From NCBI GenBank assembly GCA_048370855.1, contig DBGEOK010000049.1, positions 1-64,000 on the forward strand: 64,000 nucleotides of DNA, in the 5' to 3' direction. The DNA comes from Limiplasma sp048370855. Its GTDB lineage: Bacteria; Bacillota; Clostridia; Christensenellales; Aristaeellaceae. The notes under the pieces are model-generated. The model was not told the DNA's origin. It did not search any database and saw only the letters and a list, made by a program, of their open reading frames with translations. A program made the translations under genes and the position numbers. This document shows, one piece after another, positions 41,524 to 50,143 of this stretch. Position 1 is the stretch's first letter. The number at the start of each line of letters is the position of its first letter.

Positions 41524-44028
41524 TTATTCTTCCACATTGATGGTAATGGTATTTTCGCCCACCGTCAGCAGGTGGTCGCCCGCGCCTTCCAGCGGCACGT
41601 CAATCCTGACGATGACGAAGGAGCCGCCTTCCACGCTGATGTATTTGCTGGCTAGCAGGGTATCGCCCTCCTTGACCGCCACCAGGGCGGAGCCATCCGC
41701 GCCGTTGTTCTGGGCGATCATGTACAAGGGGGCGCTTTCGCCGCTCTTGACCTTTTTGTTCAGCGCGCTGACCGACGTGCTGGTAGAACCGTTGGACTCG
41801 GTTTCCACCGTTTCGACCATCTGATCGCTGACCAGAGTGTCAATCACAATATCGGCCTTTTCGCCGTACCTCATGCCGAAGCCGACCGGAACCACCACAT
41901 CGCCCAGGTTTGTGGGCAGAACGGCGGCGGGGTTTTGGCGCACGGTGGCGGCCATGTACAGGCGGGTCTGGGTGTCCACCCCGGTATCAAATTGCAGCTC
42001 GCCCCAATCCAGATTGGCGTCGTCGTCGGTCCGGCCGATTTCAAACACGGTGGAGCCGGTCGGCTGCTTTTCGCCATAGAGCATATCGGCGATGACGGAG
42101 GGCAGGGTCTTGTGATAGAAGCTGCCCATGGAGGAGCCGTGGTCGGGCGTGCAATCATAGGTAAGCAGCAGCACCGCGGCGCTGTTTTCAATTGCCCAGG
42201 CGTCGGGCTCGTTGGAGACGCCGCCGTCAAAGAGCAGCACCAGGGGCTTCGCTTCATCCTGAGCGTCCCCGATGAACATTTCGGTGGAATCGTCCATGGC
42301 GGTTACGTGCGCCACCACCACGTCGGCTTCGCCGAGGTCCTCCACAACGGCGGCATAAGCGCCGATGGCTTCGCTGTCCATGGCCACGGTATCCTTGGAG
42401 GTACCGGTGACATACACCTTGGCGTCACGGCTGAGAGGAAGCACGTCGCCCTCGTTTTTCAACAGCACGCTGGATTCAGTCTGAAGGCGGATGTCCATTT
42501 CGTTCATTTCAGCGGTGCGGGCGCGGTAGATATCCTCGATGGTATTGAGCTCAAAGGCTTCGGCCTGGTACTCGTCGCTGGCGCACAGCTCCAGCGCCTC
42601 GTCCAGGGAGGAATAGGGGTCTTCAAACAGGCCCAGCTCAAACTTATTGCGCAGCACACGCTTGGCGTGGCGATCCACGGTTTCCTTGGCCAGGCTGCCG
42701 TTATCCAGTTGCTCCTTGATGGTTTCGGGCCACATGGGCTGCATCATGCCGGGATAGCGGGCGGTAACGGCGTCATAATCGGTGGGTACGTCGGGTTCCA
42801 CCATGAAGAAGCAGCCCACCTGGTCCACGTCGGCATTCAGAATGATGGCGTACAGCTCGCCCACGGAGCAGGAGGACAGATCAACGCCCTCGGGGGTGAC
42901 GCCGCTGGCGGCGGGTACCTGCATCCACATGGGCCAGTCGGTGACGACGCAGCCGTCATAGCCCAGCGTCTCACGCAGGATGGCCATGGACTGGCTGTCA
43001 TAGCACACGTTGCAGTCGTTGAGCAGCGTGCCGTTGTTGAGCATCACCCAACCGGAGCCGTTGTCGATTACGGCGCTCTTCCAGCCCACCAGCCAGGAAT
43101 CCAGCAGATTCGCGGCGCTCTTGGCCCCGGAATAGGAGGAACGGCCGCCGCGGGCCATGAAATGCTTGGTGCAGGCGTTGACGCCGTTTTCCTGGTAGGC
43201 TTTGGTTTCGGTACCCACCATCCTGGCGATGTAGTTTACATCGTCGCCGTACCAGGAGCCGATCTCCACACCATAGGAATGGAAGGGCACATGGAAGCCT
43301 ATGGCGCGCTCTTCCTTGGCGTATTGGGCCACCATGTCGTAGAGCAGCTCCTCGTCATGGGCCGTGCCGAAGGCGTAGTTGGGCATGTTGACCATGCCGG
43401 CCCAGGTGTTGTAGCTGCGGTCGCAACTGAGCACCACCGGAACGCCCAGCCGGGCGGATTCGGCAATTTCCTGAAAAGCGTTGTTTTCATAGATCAGGGT
43501 ATCCGGGGCGCCGTTGACGTTGTGCAGGTATGTGGTCACATTGTCGGAAATGATGGAATGGTACATGGGCACGTAGCAGTTGCCGTCCTGATCCGTATAG
43601 GTGGGCTCGCTGGAATACAGCCAATCCTCAGTGTACGGATACATGGAGGTGAAGGTGCCTCCGGTGGAGGCGTGCCACAGCAGGCCGATCTCCTCGTCAA
43701 GGGTCATCTGGCTCAGCAGATCGTCCACGCGGGCGCCGATATCCTGACGCCAATCCTCGTAAACATCTAGCTGGCCGTTGCCGTTGAGATCCTTGAACTT
43801 TAGCCCGTCGGCCTCGAGGATCTCCTTGGTGCGGGCCTCCAGGCGAACCTGGCCGGTGGCCTCGTTGGCTTCGACGATCACTTCATTGACGGCATAAGGC
43901 TTGTTAAAGGTGGTCGGGTCCGTCATCGAGGTGGTCGTCGCCGCGTTGAAATACTGCTGCTCGCCCAAGGCGGTGCTCAGGCAGGACAGCGCCAGTATGA
44001 CGGCGACAATCAGAGAGAATTTTTTCAT
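41524..44028 (-). CDS. Secreted glycoside hydrolase family 3 protein (large type)
   Basis: The 834-aa protein has a signal peptide (MKKFSLIVAVILALSCLS) and DLNGNGQLDVYEDWRQD as the calcium-loop-like motif. Barrel motifs are LSCDRSYNTWAGM, TKHFMARGGRSSYSG and the nucleophile aspartate in GCVVTDWPMWMQV (about 361). The GH3_C domain has ESSVLLKNEGDVLPL and a C-terminal beta-sandwich (SGESAPLYMIAQNNGADG). The start at 44028 follows AAAGGAG; the reading six codons longer lacks a site. First gene of the GH3-beta-helix-CBM9 unit, divergent from the response regulator gene, so it is the best candidate for direct control by that regulator. Confidence 0.93.
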   Translation of the reverse strand: MKKFSLIVAVILALSCLSTALGEQQYFNAATTTSMTDPTTFNKPYAVNEVIVEANEATGQVRLEARTKEILEADGLKFKDLNGNGQLDVYEDWRQDIGARVDDLLSQMTLDEEIGLLWHASTGGTFTSMYPYTEDWLYSSEPTYTDQDGNCYVPMYHSIISDNVTTYLHNVNGAPDTLIYENNAFQEIAESARLGVPVVLSCDRSYNTWAGMVNMPNYAFGTAHDEELLYDMVAQYAKEERAIGFHVPFHSYGVEIGSWYGDDVNYIARMVGTETKAYQENGVNACTKHFMARGGRSSYSGAKSAANLLDSWLVGWKSAVIDNGSGWVMLNNGTLLNDCNVCYDSQSMAILRETLGYDGCVVTDWPMWMQVPAASGVTPEGVDLSSCSVGELYAIILNADVDQVGCFFMVEPDVPTDYDAVTARYPGMMQPMWPETIKEQLDNGSLAKETVDRHAKRVLRNKFELGLFEDPYSSLDEALELCASDEYQAEAFELNTIEDIYRARTAEMNEMDIRLQTESSVLLKNEGDVLPLSRDAKVYVTGTSKDTVAMDSEAIGAYAAVVEDLGEADVVVAHVTAMDDSTEMFIGDAQDEAKPLVLLFDGGVSNEPDAWAIENSAAVLLLTYDCTPDHGSSMGSFYHKTLPSVIADMLYGEKQPTGSTVFEIGRTDDDANLDWGELQFDTGVDTQTRLYMAATVRQNPAAVLPTNLGDVVVPVGFGMRYGEKADIVIDTLVSDQMVETVETESNGSTSTSVSALNKKVKSGESAPLYMIAQNNGADGSALVAVKEGDTLLASKYISVEGGSFVIVRIDVPLEGAGDHLLTVGENTITINVEE

Positions 44029-44165
44029 GCTCCCTACTCCTTTCATTTTGCGGGCAGAACGACATTCCTCCGCATGGTTGATTTCATTATGGCAGGTCCT
44101 CCGGGACGCCGCGCAGGAAGAAAGCGCACACGGCGCTGGAAAAAACCGTTTTTTTCAGCCCGGAT

Positions 44166-44192
44166 AAGAACATCCGGCACAAGAGGCCGGCA
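44166..44192. promoter_or_regulatory. CCGGCA motifs in the divergent GH3/response-regulator promoter region
   Basis: AAGAACATCCGGCA (44166-44179) and AAGAGGCCGGCA (44181-44192) resemble the two GGAATATCCGGCA copies upstream of the histidine kinase gene. They may be binding sites for the response regulator encoded at 44267. Confidence 0.4.
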
Positions 44193-44229
44193 ATACCTGT
44201 ACTGTGCTGAATTTTCCTACATAATGTGT

Positions 44230-44261
44230 TATACTGACGCTGTGAAATCTTTCCGGAGGGA
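44230..44261 (+). promoter_or_regulatory. Promoter -10 and RBS of the response regulator gene
   Basis: TATACT at 44230-44235 is a good -10; no convincing -35 lies 17 bases upstream, consistent with an activated promoter. The ribosome binding site CCGGAGGGA ends 5 bases before the ATG at 44267. Confidence 0.5.
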
Positions 44262-44266
44262 TCGCA

Positions 44267-45745
44267 ATGTATCGGGTTTTAATCGTAGACGATGAAATGC
44301 CGGCTCTGCGCTTTGTGCAAAGCATTATCGAGCAGTTTGCCCAAAACTTTGAGGTGGTCGGAACGGCGGCAAGCGGCGAGCAGGGTTTCCAGTTTTTGGA
44401 GCGGCATCCCGTCGATTTGCTGATTACGGATATCGGTATGCGCGGGATGAATGGCATCGAGCTGGCCCAGGCGGCCCGGGCGATGCAGCCGAGCATCCAT
44501 ATCGTGGTCATCAGCGGATATGGCGAGTTTGAATACGCCCAGGGCGCCATTCAGGCGGGAGTGGACGACTACCTTCTCAAACCAGTCAGCATCAGTAAAA
44601 TGAACAACATCCTGCAGGCGCTGGAAAAGAAAATGGACGCCAATACGTCTGATCTGGCCGCCTCCATTCTGCCCGCCATTGCCTGCGGACAACCCTATTC
44701 CAAGGAAAAGGCGTCGCAGCTTTACCGGCAGAAGGGGTTCCACTTTGCCCTGATCCGCTGGGGAAACCTGGATTTGAGTTTGCCCAAGGCTTTGGGGGCC
44801 ACTTCGATGGTATTGCCCAAGGACGAATGCTTTCAGGCGCTTCGCGGCCGGGACGACGACGAGCGCGTCCTGGTTGCGCCGAGCATGCCTATGGAGGAAT
44901 TTTTGAGCAACCTGAGCGTTTATATGACAAAGCCGGGCAACCTGCCTACCTGGACGGCCATCTATACGCCGACGGCCCGCGAAATCGAGTCCCTTCCCAG
45001 CTTTATCGAATGGGCGCTCAACCTGCTGTACCGCAAAACGGTGATTGGCAAGCACCAAATCATCCGGTTCGCGGGCGGACCGACCGCCGAGGAGCATATC
45101 CGTCTGCCGGCGGCGGATTTAAAGCAGCTTGCTTACTTCATTAGTATGGGCAAATACCGGATGATTAAGGAGTATTTCATCTCTCTGGCGGTAACCTGGG
45201 AACGGGAGCAGACGCCTCAGGTCCAGGCGTGGCACATGATCCGCCAGATCATTTACCAGACGGTTGCCGTGTATCAGCCCATTCAAAATCAATTGGAAGA
45301 AACCCTTGTGGAATTTAACGATATTCTCCGCTGCGCGTGTTCCTACGGCGACCTGATGTCCAGCACGTATTCGCTGCTTTTTGACAACGGCAGCATACGG
45401 GACCGGAAGCTGTCCACCCAGGAGCTCTACGATTACGCAGTGAAATATATCGAGGAAAATTATGCGCAGCCCCTTGGCATGCAAAGCGTGTGCGACGAGA
45501 TCGGCATTTCTCAAACCTATTTGAGCCGGCTGTTCCGCAAATACAGCGATACCACCTTTAACGCCTTCCTGACCCGCTGCCGCATGGAGGCCGCGATGAA
45601 GCTGCTCAGGGAAAAGCCTGATTTGCTGCTGCGGGATGTGGCGGCCTGCGTCGGCTACGATGATTCCAGCTATTTTACCAAGGTTTTCCATCAATACACC
45701 GGAAAAACGCCTTCCCAATTTACGGCAAAGGATACGCAGCCATAG
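44267..45745 (+). CDS. YesN-type response regulator with AraC DNA-binding domain
   Basis: The 492-aa protein has a receiver domain with VDDEMPALR, phospho-accepting aspartate 55 in LLITDIGMRGMNG and the conserved lysine in DDYLLKPVSISK. A long middle region follows, and a C-terminal AraC pair of helix-turn-helices (about 390-488: MQSVCDEIGISQTYLSRLFR and DVAACVGYDDSSYFTKVFHQ). YesN regulators are activated by YesM kinases and switch on nearby carbohydrate genes. It has no kinase beside it; the kinase at 61468-63330 is the only candidate in the window. It is transcribed divergently from the GH3-beta-helix-CBM9 unit. Confidence 0.94.
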   Translation: MYRVLIVDDEMPALRFVQSIIEQFAQNFEVVGTAASGEQGFQFLERHPVDLLITDIGMRGMNGIELAQAARAMQPSIHIVVISGYGEFEYAQGAIQAGVDDYLLKPVSISKMNNILQALEKKMDANTSDLAASILPAIACGQPYSKEKASQLYRQKGFHFALIRWGNLDLSLPKALGATSMVLPKDECFQALRGRDDDERVLVAPSMPMEEFLSNLSVYMTKPGNLPTWTAIYTPTAREIESLPSFIEWALNLLYRKTVIGKHQIIRFAGGPTAEEHIRLPAADLKQLAYFISMGKYRMIKEYFISLAVTWEREQTPQVQAWHMIRQIIYQTVAVYQPIQNQLEETLVEFNDILRCACSYGDLMSSTYSLLFDNGSIRDRKLSTQELYDYAVKYIEENYAQPLGMQSVCDEIGISQTYLSRLFRKYSDTTFNAFLTRCRMEAAMKLLREKPDLLLRDVAACVGYDDSSYFTKVFHQYTGKTPSQFTAKDTQP

Positions 45746-45751
45746 CGCTTG

Positions 45752-45975
45752 TTACGGATCGGGCTTGACGATAAAAAGAAAGGCGTCGCCGTTTTTGGGC
45801 GCGCGTGCGCAGCCACATAATGGATCTCCAGCCGGGCAGCGTCAAAGGTCTCTGCCGCCGGCTCCGTCGTGCCCGCCGCGGAGCCGCCGCCGGAAGGCCC
45901 TTCCGCCGACGACGCCAGCGGCGACAGCAAAAACGTTATTGTGAACGACAATCAAAACGCCAAACTTCTTTTCAT
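45752..45975 (-). pseudogene. Remnant of a small secreted protein gene
   Basis: From ATG 45975 (after an AAGGG site) the frame reads MKRSLAF, a TGA, then LSFTITFLLSPLASSAEG, a signal-peptide-like sequence, a Gly/Ala-rich stretch and FDAARLEIHYVAAHARPK. A one-base shift near 45,800 continues as NGDAFLFIVKPDP and stops. The ending faintly recalls the start of MBL-fold secreted proteins, but it is too short to assign. It lies about 110 bases downstream of, and in the same direction as, the adenylating-enzyme gene. The rest of 45746-46084 holds nothing I can recognise. Confidence 0.35.
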
Positions 45976-46084
45976 GGTTTCCATCCCTTCCGTATCGAGG
46001 CTTCAGCGTGACCACAACGGGCCGATGCCGATCTGGTTTCCACGTTTCCTCCTTTCGGCTGTTATAGGCGGCGGGGCGCTGTCG

Positions 46085-47608
46085 TCATTGGTCTGCTGAA
46101 GCATCCATGATCTGCCTGAGCCTGCTCCTGTCCAGCTTCATGGTCGCGGTGCGGGGCATTTCATCCAGATGAACGCAGCAATCCGGCAGCATATAGCGGG
46201 CCAGCGCTTCCCTCAAGCCGGCCCGGATTTGCTTCTCCTCCAGCGCGCCCGTATAAAAGCACCACAGCTTATCCCGCTCTTCGTCAAAAAGCACGCAGCC
46301 TTCCTGCCAGCCGGGAATATTGCGAAGCGCAGCCTCCACCTCGCCGATTTCCATGCGGTAGCCCATGTGCTTGATCTGGGTATCGCGCCGGCCCAGCACC
46401 ATAAGCTGCCCGTCCTCCCGGATATACCCGATATCTCCCCCTCGGAAAAACCGTTCCTGCCAGCCGCGGTTTAGGGGATCGACGACCCAGGAGGCCGCGG
46501 TCCTATCCGCGTCCCGATGATATCCGCTGGCAATCCATGGGCTGGATACAAGCATTTCGCCAGGCTCCCCGGCCGGCAGCTCGTCGCCGTTTTCATCCAC
46601 AAACAGGATATGGGTTAGCGAAAAGGGCCTGCCCACCGGCAAGCGGTCGCCGACCTGATGGCTTTTTTCCACCTTGCCCACAGCTACCGAAAACATCTCC
46701 GTGCTGCCGTAAAAATGCCACCAATCGGCGTTGGGGGAAGCGTCCATCCAGGCCTTCAGCGGGCTCCACGGCATGGATTCCCCGCTCATGACGCCCCATT
46801 TGAGGTATGGCAGACAGCCGGGTCGCAAAACGCCCGCGTTGGCTACGCTGACGAAGCTGGAGGGCGTCATGCAAAGCTCGGTGACGCGGCGCTCGTTCAG
46901 ACAATCAATCAGCTTTCTGGGAAAGGTTAGCACGCCGGCGGGCAGCAGATAGACCGTCGCCCCCAGCGCCACCGGCGGGAAAATATCCAGAAGGGAGTTG
47001 GCATAAAAGAAGGGGGATTGATTGCCGAAAACCGTTTCTTCCGTCAGCTTGTATACGTCGATGGTCGCTTCCGTCCAGTTCAGATAGCTGAAGTGGGTCT
47101 GGACAGAACCCTTGGGGATGCCCGTGGAGCCCGAGGTATAGAGGATGGACATGGGATCGTACACGCTGGCTTGCTTGCGGCGGCAGGCCAGCCGTTCGTC
47201 ATCCGCCACCTCGGCCTGGGCGGCGTGATAGGGAAGGACCGCCGCATCCGTCAAGCCGCAGGCCTGAAACGCCTTCAGCCCCCGCTCATCCGCCAGCACG
47301 GCGGCGGGACGGAGCAGGGTAAGCATCAGCCGCAGCCGCTCCGGCGGCATGGCGATGTCTAGCGGCGCATAGGCGCAGCCCGCATACAGCGTGCCGAACA
47401 TGGCCGGAAGATTGCGGATGCTTCTGGCGTCCAGCAGCAGGGCGACCGGCGTGCGGGGCGCGGCGCGGCCCGCCAGGCACGAGCCGATCCGCCTGGCCCT
47501 GTCCACCAGGCCGGAAAAGGTCAGGCTCTCCCGGTCGTCATAAAAGGCGATTTTTGCCGGCGCTCGTGCCGCGGTTTCTTCCAGGTATTCCAGCATATTG
47601 GCTTTCAT
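46085..47608 (-). CDS. Second adenylate-forming enzyme of the acylation operon (non-canonical DltA-like)
   Basis: The 507-aa AMP-binding enzyme has A3 LYTSGSTGIPKG (about 158), A5 HFYGSTEMFSV, A7 RGGDIGYIREDGQ, A8 GRRDTQIKHMGYRMEIGEVE and the A10 lysine in TATMKLDRSRL. It is related to DltA, but the aspartate that holds the substrate amino group (FDxSxxD) is replaced in FYANSLLD (about 199), and the DltA cysteine in FCGE is a serine (MSGESMP, about 272). So it probably activates an acid without an alpha-amino group. It overlaps the SGNH gene by 4 bases and ends the operon. Confidence 0.85.
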   Translation of the reverse strand: MKANMLEYLEETAARAPAKIAFYDDRESLTFSGLVDRARRIGSCLAGRAAPRTPVALLLDARSIRNLPAMFGTLYAGCAYAPLDIAMPPERLRLMLTLLRPAAVLADERGLKAFQACGLTDAAVLPYHAAQAEVADDERLACRRKQASVYDPMSILYTSGSTGIPKGSVQTHFSYLNWTEATIDVYKLTEETVFGNQSPFFYANSLLDIFPPVALGATVYLLPAGVLTFPRKLIDCLNERRVTELCMTPSSFVSVANAGVLRPGCLPYLKWGVMSGESMPWSPLKAWMDASPNADWWHFYGSTEMFSVAVGKVEKSHQVGDRLPVGRPFSLTHILFVDENGDELPAGEPGEMLVSSPWIASGYHRDADRTAASWVVDPLNRGWQERFFRGGDIGYIREDGQLMVLGRRDTQIKHMGYRMEIGEVEAALRNIPGWQEGCVLFDEERDKLWCFYTGALEEKQIRAGLREALARYMLPDCCVHLDEMPRTATMKLDRSRLRQIMDASADQ

Positions 47609-48678
47609 TTGGCTTCTCCTTCCTGTCCGGACGACTCAAACAACGGATATTTTTCAAACCACTTCTCCGCGCAGGCATCATAAGAGGCGTATTTGGCGTC
47701 GCCCCGGCGATCCGGGAGGTCGAACCGCTCCATCAGATCGGCGCCCAGCTTTCGGGAAAAGGTGACGCTGCCCTTGACGTTCAAATGCTGCCAATCGGCA
47801 AAATCGGAGGAATAGCGCAGGCCAAAGCGCAGGGAGGGATCGTTGTAATTGACGCCGGAAACGCCGTATTCCTCCGCGATGGACCATAAGGCGTTGTAAT
47901 ACATATGATCGTTGGCATAGTCCGGGTTTGGCAGGCCGGCGAGCAGCAGCCCGACGCCCTCCCGCTTTGCAAGCTCAAAGATCTTTCTCGCATATTCCGC
48001 TTCCCGCTCGTTCATGTTGCGACGCACGCCGTTCCACACCAGCGACGGCCGCTGATGGCGCTCGATGCCGTCGGATTCGATATAGCCCTTCCAATCCGGG
48101 CCCCGGCCGCCGTTGTCCGGAGGAAGACGAAAATCGCTTGCCTCCAGCCTGGAATAATTGCTGTGTACCTCCGGCAGCCCCAGAATATAGCCAAGCGCGT
48201 CCCTCGGCTGTTCCACGCAGGCCAGGATGGCCCCGACGCGGTTGTCCAGTCCCCGGATTCCGAACGTGGACAAGATCGTGCGCCCCCGCCTGGAATAATC
48301 CTGGGTGTAAATAGAGGGCTTTGCGTCCAGCACAATAACCTTGGGACGCTGGGTTTTAAGCGCCTCGCGGATGGCGTAGTAGCTGACCCAGAAGGGCTGT
48401 TCGGCGCTGCAAAGGTCGTATGCGGCAATGCCGTATTCCTGCCACAGCACGTTGGTGTTGATTCCCGCATAAGCAAGCGAGGTCCCGACGGCGAGCACGT
48501 CCACGGTGTCCCCCGGCTGCCGGTACAGGTTCAGCATGGAACAGATCCCGTAATCATGCTTTGGCGTCAGCACATAACGGGCGTAGGCCATCAGGAGGAA
48601 GGCCAGCGCGGAAAAGCAGAGGCAGCGCAGCCAGAAGCCGCCCAGCCTTGCTTTGCGGGAAACGCTTTTTGCCGCCAT
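47605..48678 (-). CDS. DltD-like SGNH-fold membrane-anchored protein
   Basis: The 357-aa protein has one N-terminal transmembrane helix (LRCLCFSALAFLLMAYARYV) and an outward-facing SGNH/DltD-like domain: catalytic serine in LAVGTSLAYAGINT (about 65) and the late DxxH in DWQHLNVKGS (about 291). In dlt operons DltD works with DltB to deliver D-alanine from the carrier to lipoteichoic acid. The Met at 48678, 16 bases after the MBOAT stop, has a GGAGG site; the longer frame runs back into that gene. Confidence 0.85.
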   Translation of the reverse strand: MAAKSVSRKARLGGFWLRCLCFSALAFLLMAYARYVLTPKHDYGICSMLNLYRQPGDTVDVLAVGTSLAYAGINTNVLWQEYGIAAYDLCSAEQPFWVSYYAIREALKTQRPKVIVLDAKPSIYTQDYSRRGRTILSTFGIRGLDNRVGAILACVEQPRDALGYILGLPEVHSNYSRLEASDFRLPPDNGGRGPDWKGYIESDGIERHQRPSLVWNGVRRNMNEREAEYARKIFELAKREGVGLLLAGLPNPDYANDHMYYNALWSIAEEYGVSGVNYNDPSLRFGLRYSSDFADWQHLNVKGSVTFSRKLGADLMERFDLPDRRGDAKYASYDACAEKWFEKYPLFESSGQEGEAK

Positions 48679-48694
48679 GCCGGTTCCTCCTTTC

Positions 48695-50143
48695 TCAAAA
48701 CTGCGTATACAGGAAGGCGGTGCTGTCATATCCCGATCCGTATATGCCGAAAACCGCGATGGACAGCATGAGCAAGAGCAGGATAGGCCAGCGAATAACG
48801 ATACGGGCTTTGGCGAGCCGTGCGCATACGTCTATCTTTTTTTCGCACATCAGGTCAACCGCCAGCACGATCGCACAGCCCGCCGCTGCGATCAGCCATT
48901 CCAGCGGCTTCATCACCCCCGTCGTGAGGCCGGTAAAGCCGGCGAACGTCCAGTTTTGAAAGGTGTCCGCCAACAAAGAAAGGCTGTGCGCCGGGCGCAT
49001 CGTAAAGGCGAAGAATTGGGCAAACAGGATCAGCCCCCAGGTGCGCAGCAGGCGAACGCCCGTCATCCACCCGTTTTTGGGAAGGTTCAGGGTCGTTCGC
49101 ATCGTTTTCCACAGGGGCTCCAGCAGCATCGACGCCGCCATCACCACGCCGAAATACGCGCCATAGAGAACCGCGTTCCAGCTAGCGGTGTGCCATACGC
49201 CAATGAGCAAAAACACGATCAGCGTCGCCAACGCGCTGGGCAACGTGCGTCCCGTTTTTTTCCCAAGGCGCTTGGAGGCTTCCCGCCCCAGCGCCACCCC
49301 CGCGTGAGAGGCGATCAGCGGGTACATCAGATAAGAGCGAAACCATGCGCCCAGCGTAATGTGCCATCTGCGCCAGTATTCCGCCACGCTTTTGGCAAAA
49401 AACGGGCGGCGGAAGTTTTCCGGCAGCTCGACGCCCAGCATTCGGGACAGGCCGCGCACGGCGTCCATCCCTCCTGAAAAATCCAGGTATAGGCGGATGG
49501 TATATAGGATTACGCCGCCCAGAATGAACCAGCCGGGAAGATCGCCGCCATCGATAAGCGCCTCGGTCGTGACGGCCAACCGGTCTGCAATCACCAGCTT
49601 TTTAAAATACCCCCACAAAAGCAGTTGAAAGCCGGAAACGAAGGTATCAGGATCAAAGCGGTTGCCCGCGAAAAGCTGCCCGCCCAGCTCCTTCCATGTG
49701 GAAATCGGGCCCTGGGCAAGCTGAGGGAAATAGCCGACGAACAGCCAGGCCTTCAGAGGGTTTCTCTGTGCCTCCGCCTTGCCGCGATATACGTCGATTA
49801 AATATCCGGCGGACTGAAACGTAAAATAACTCAATCCGATTGGCAAAATCAGCCGTGCGCCGGTCAGCGCGGGAGCATACTTTAAAAAGGCCATGGCGCC
49901 CAAGTCCAAAAGCAGGAGCAGGGCCAGGAGCCATCTTTTTTGTCGCCGCTGAAGCAGGAGAGCGCCGCCCCACATGACAAGCGCCACGGCGGTCAGGTGC
50001 GCCAGGCTTTGCCAGCCGGAAAGAACAACAAAGGCGGCGCTGCCCGCCAACAGCGCGATCCAGCGGGCCTTCAGCGGCAGCAGATAATAGCAGATTACGA
50101 CGCCCGCGGCCAGCAGGAGAAATTCAAAAGATAAGACGCTCAC
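48695..50143 (-). CDS. MBOAT-family O-acyltransferase (DltB/AlgI-like)
   Basis: The 482-aa polytopic protein has about eleven hydrophobic segments and MBOAT signatures: LPIGLSYFTFQSAGYLIDVY, FPQLAQGPIS, EYWRRWHITLGAWFRSYL (about 250-270) and the catalytic histidine in LIGVWHTASWNAVLYG (about 314). It moves an activated acyl group across the membrane onto an extracellular acceptor, as DltB does for D-alanine or AlgI for acetyl groups. It overlaps the adenylating gene before it by 20 bases. The WHIT and GVWHT histidines are both intact. Confidence 0.92.
   Translation of the reverse strand: MSVLSFEFLLLAAGVVICYYLLPLKARWIALLAGSAAFVVLSGWQSLAHLTAVALVMWGGALLLQRRQKRWLLALLLLLDLGAMAFLKYAPALTGARLILPIGLSYFTFQSAGYLIDVYRGKAEAQRNPLKAWLFVGYFPQLAQGPISTWKELGGQLFAGNRFDPDTFVSGFQLLLWGYFKKLVIADRLAVTTEALIDGGDLPGWFILGGVILYTIRLYLDFSGGMDAVRGLSRMLGVELPENFRRPFFAKSVAEYWRRWHITLGAWFRSYLMYPLIASHAGVALGREASKRLGKKTGRTLPSALATLIVFLLIGVWHTASWNAVLYGAYFGVVMAASMLLEPLWKTMRTTLNLPKNGWMTGVRLLRTWGLILFAQFFAFTMRPAHSLSLLADTFQNWTFAGFTGLTTGVMKPLEWLIAAAGCAIVLAVDLMCEKKIDVCARLAKARIVIRWPILLLLMLSIAVFGIYGSGYDSTAFLYTQF

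Noticed and set aside
41935..43770. 611-codon plus-strand open frame opposite a GH3 gene
   Set aside because: Antisense artefact; the minus-strand catalytic and signal-peptide motifs are all intact.
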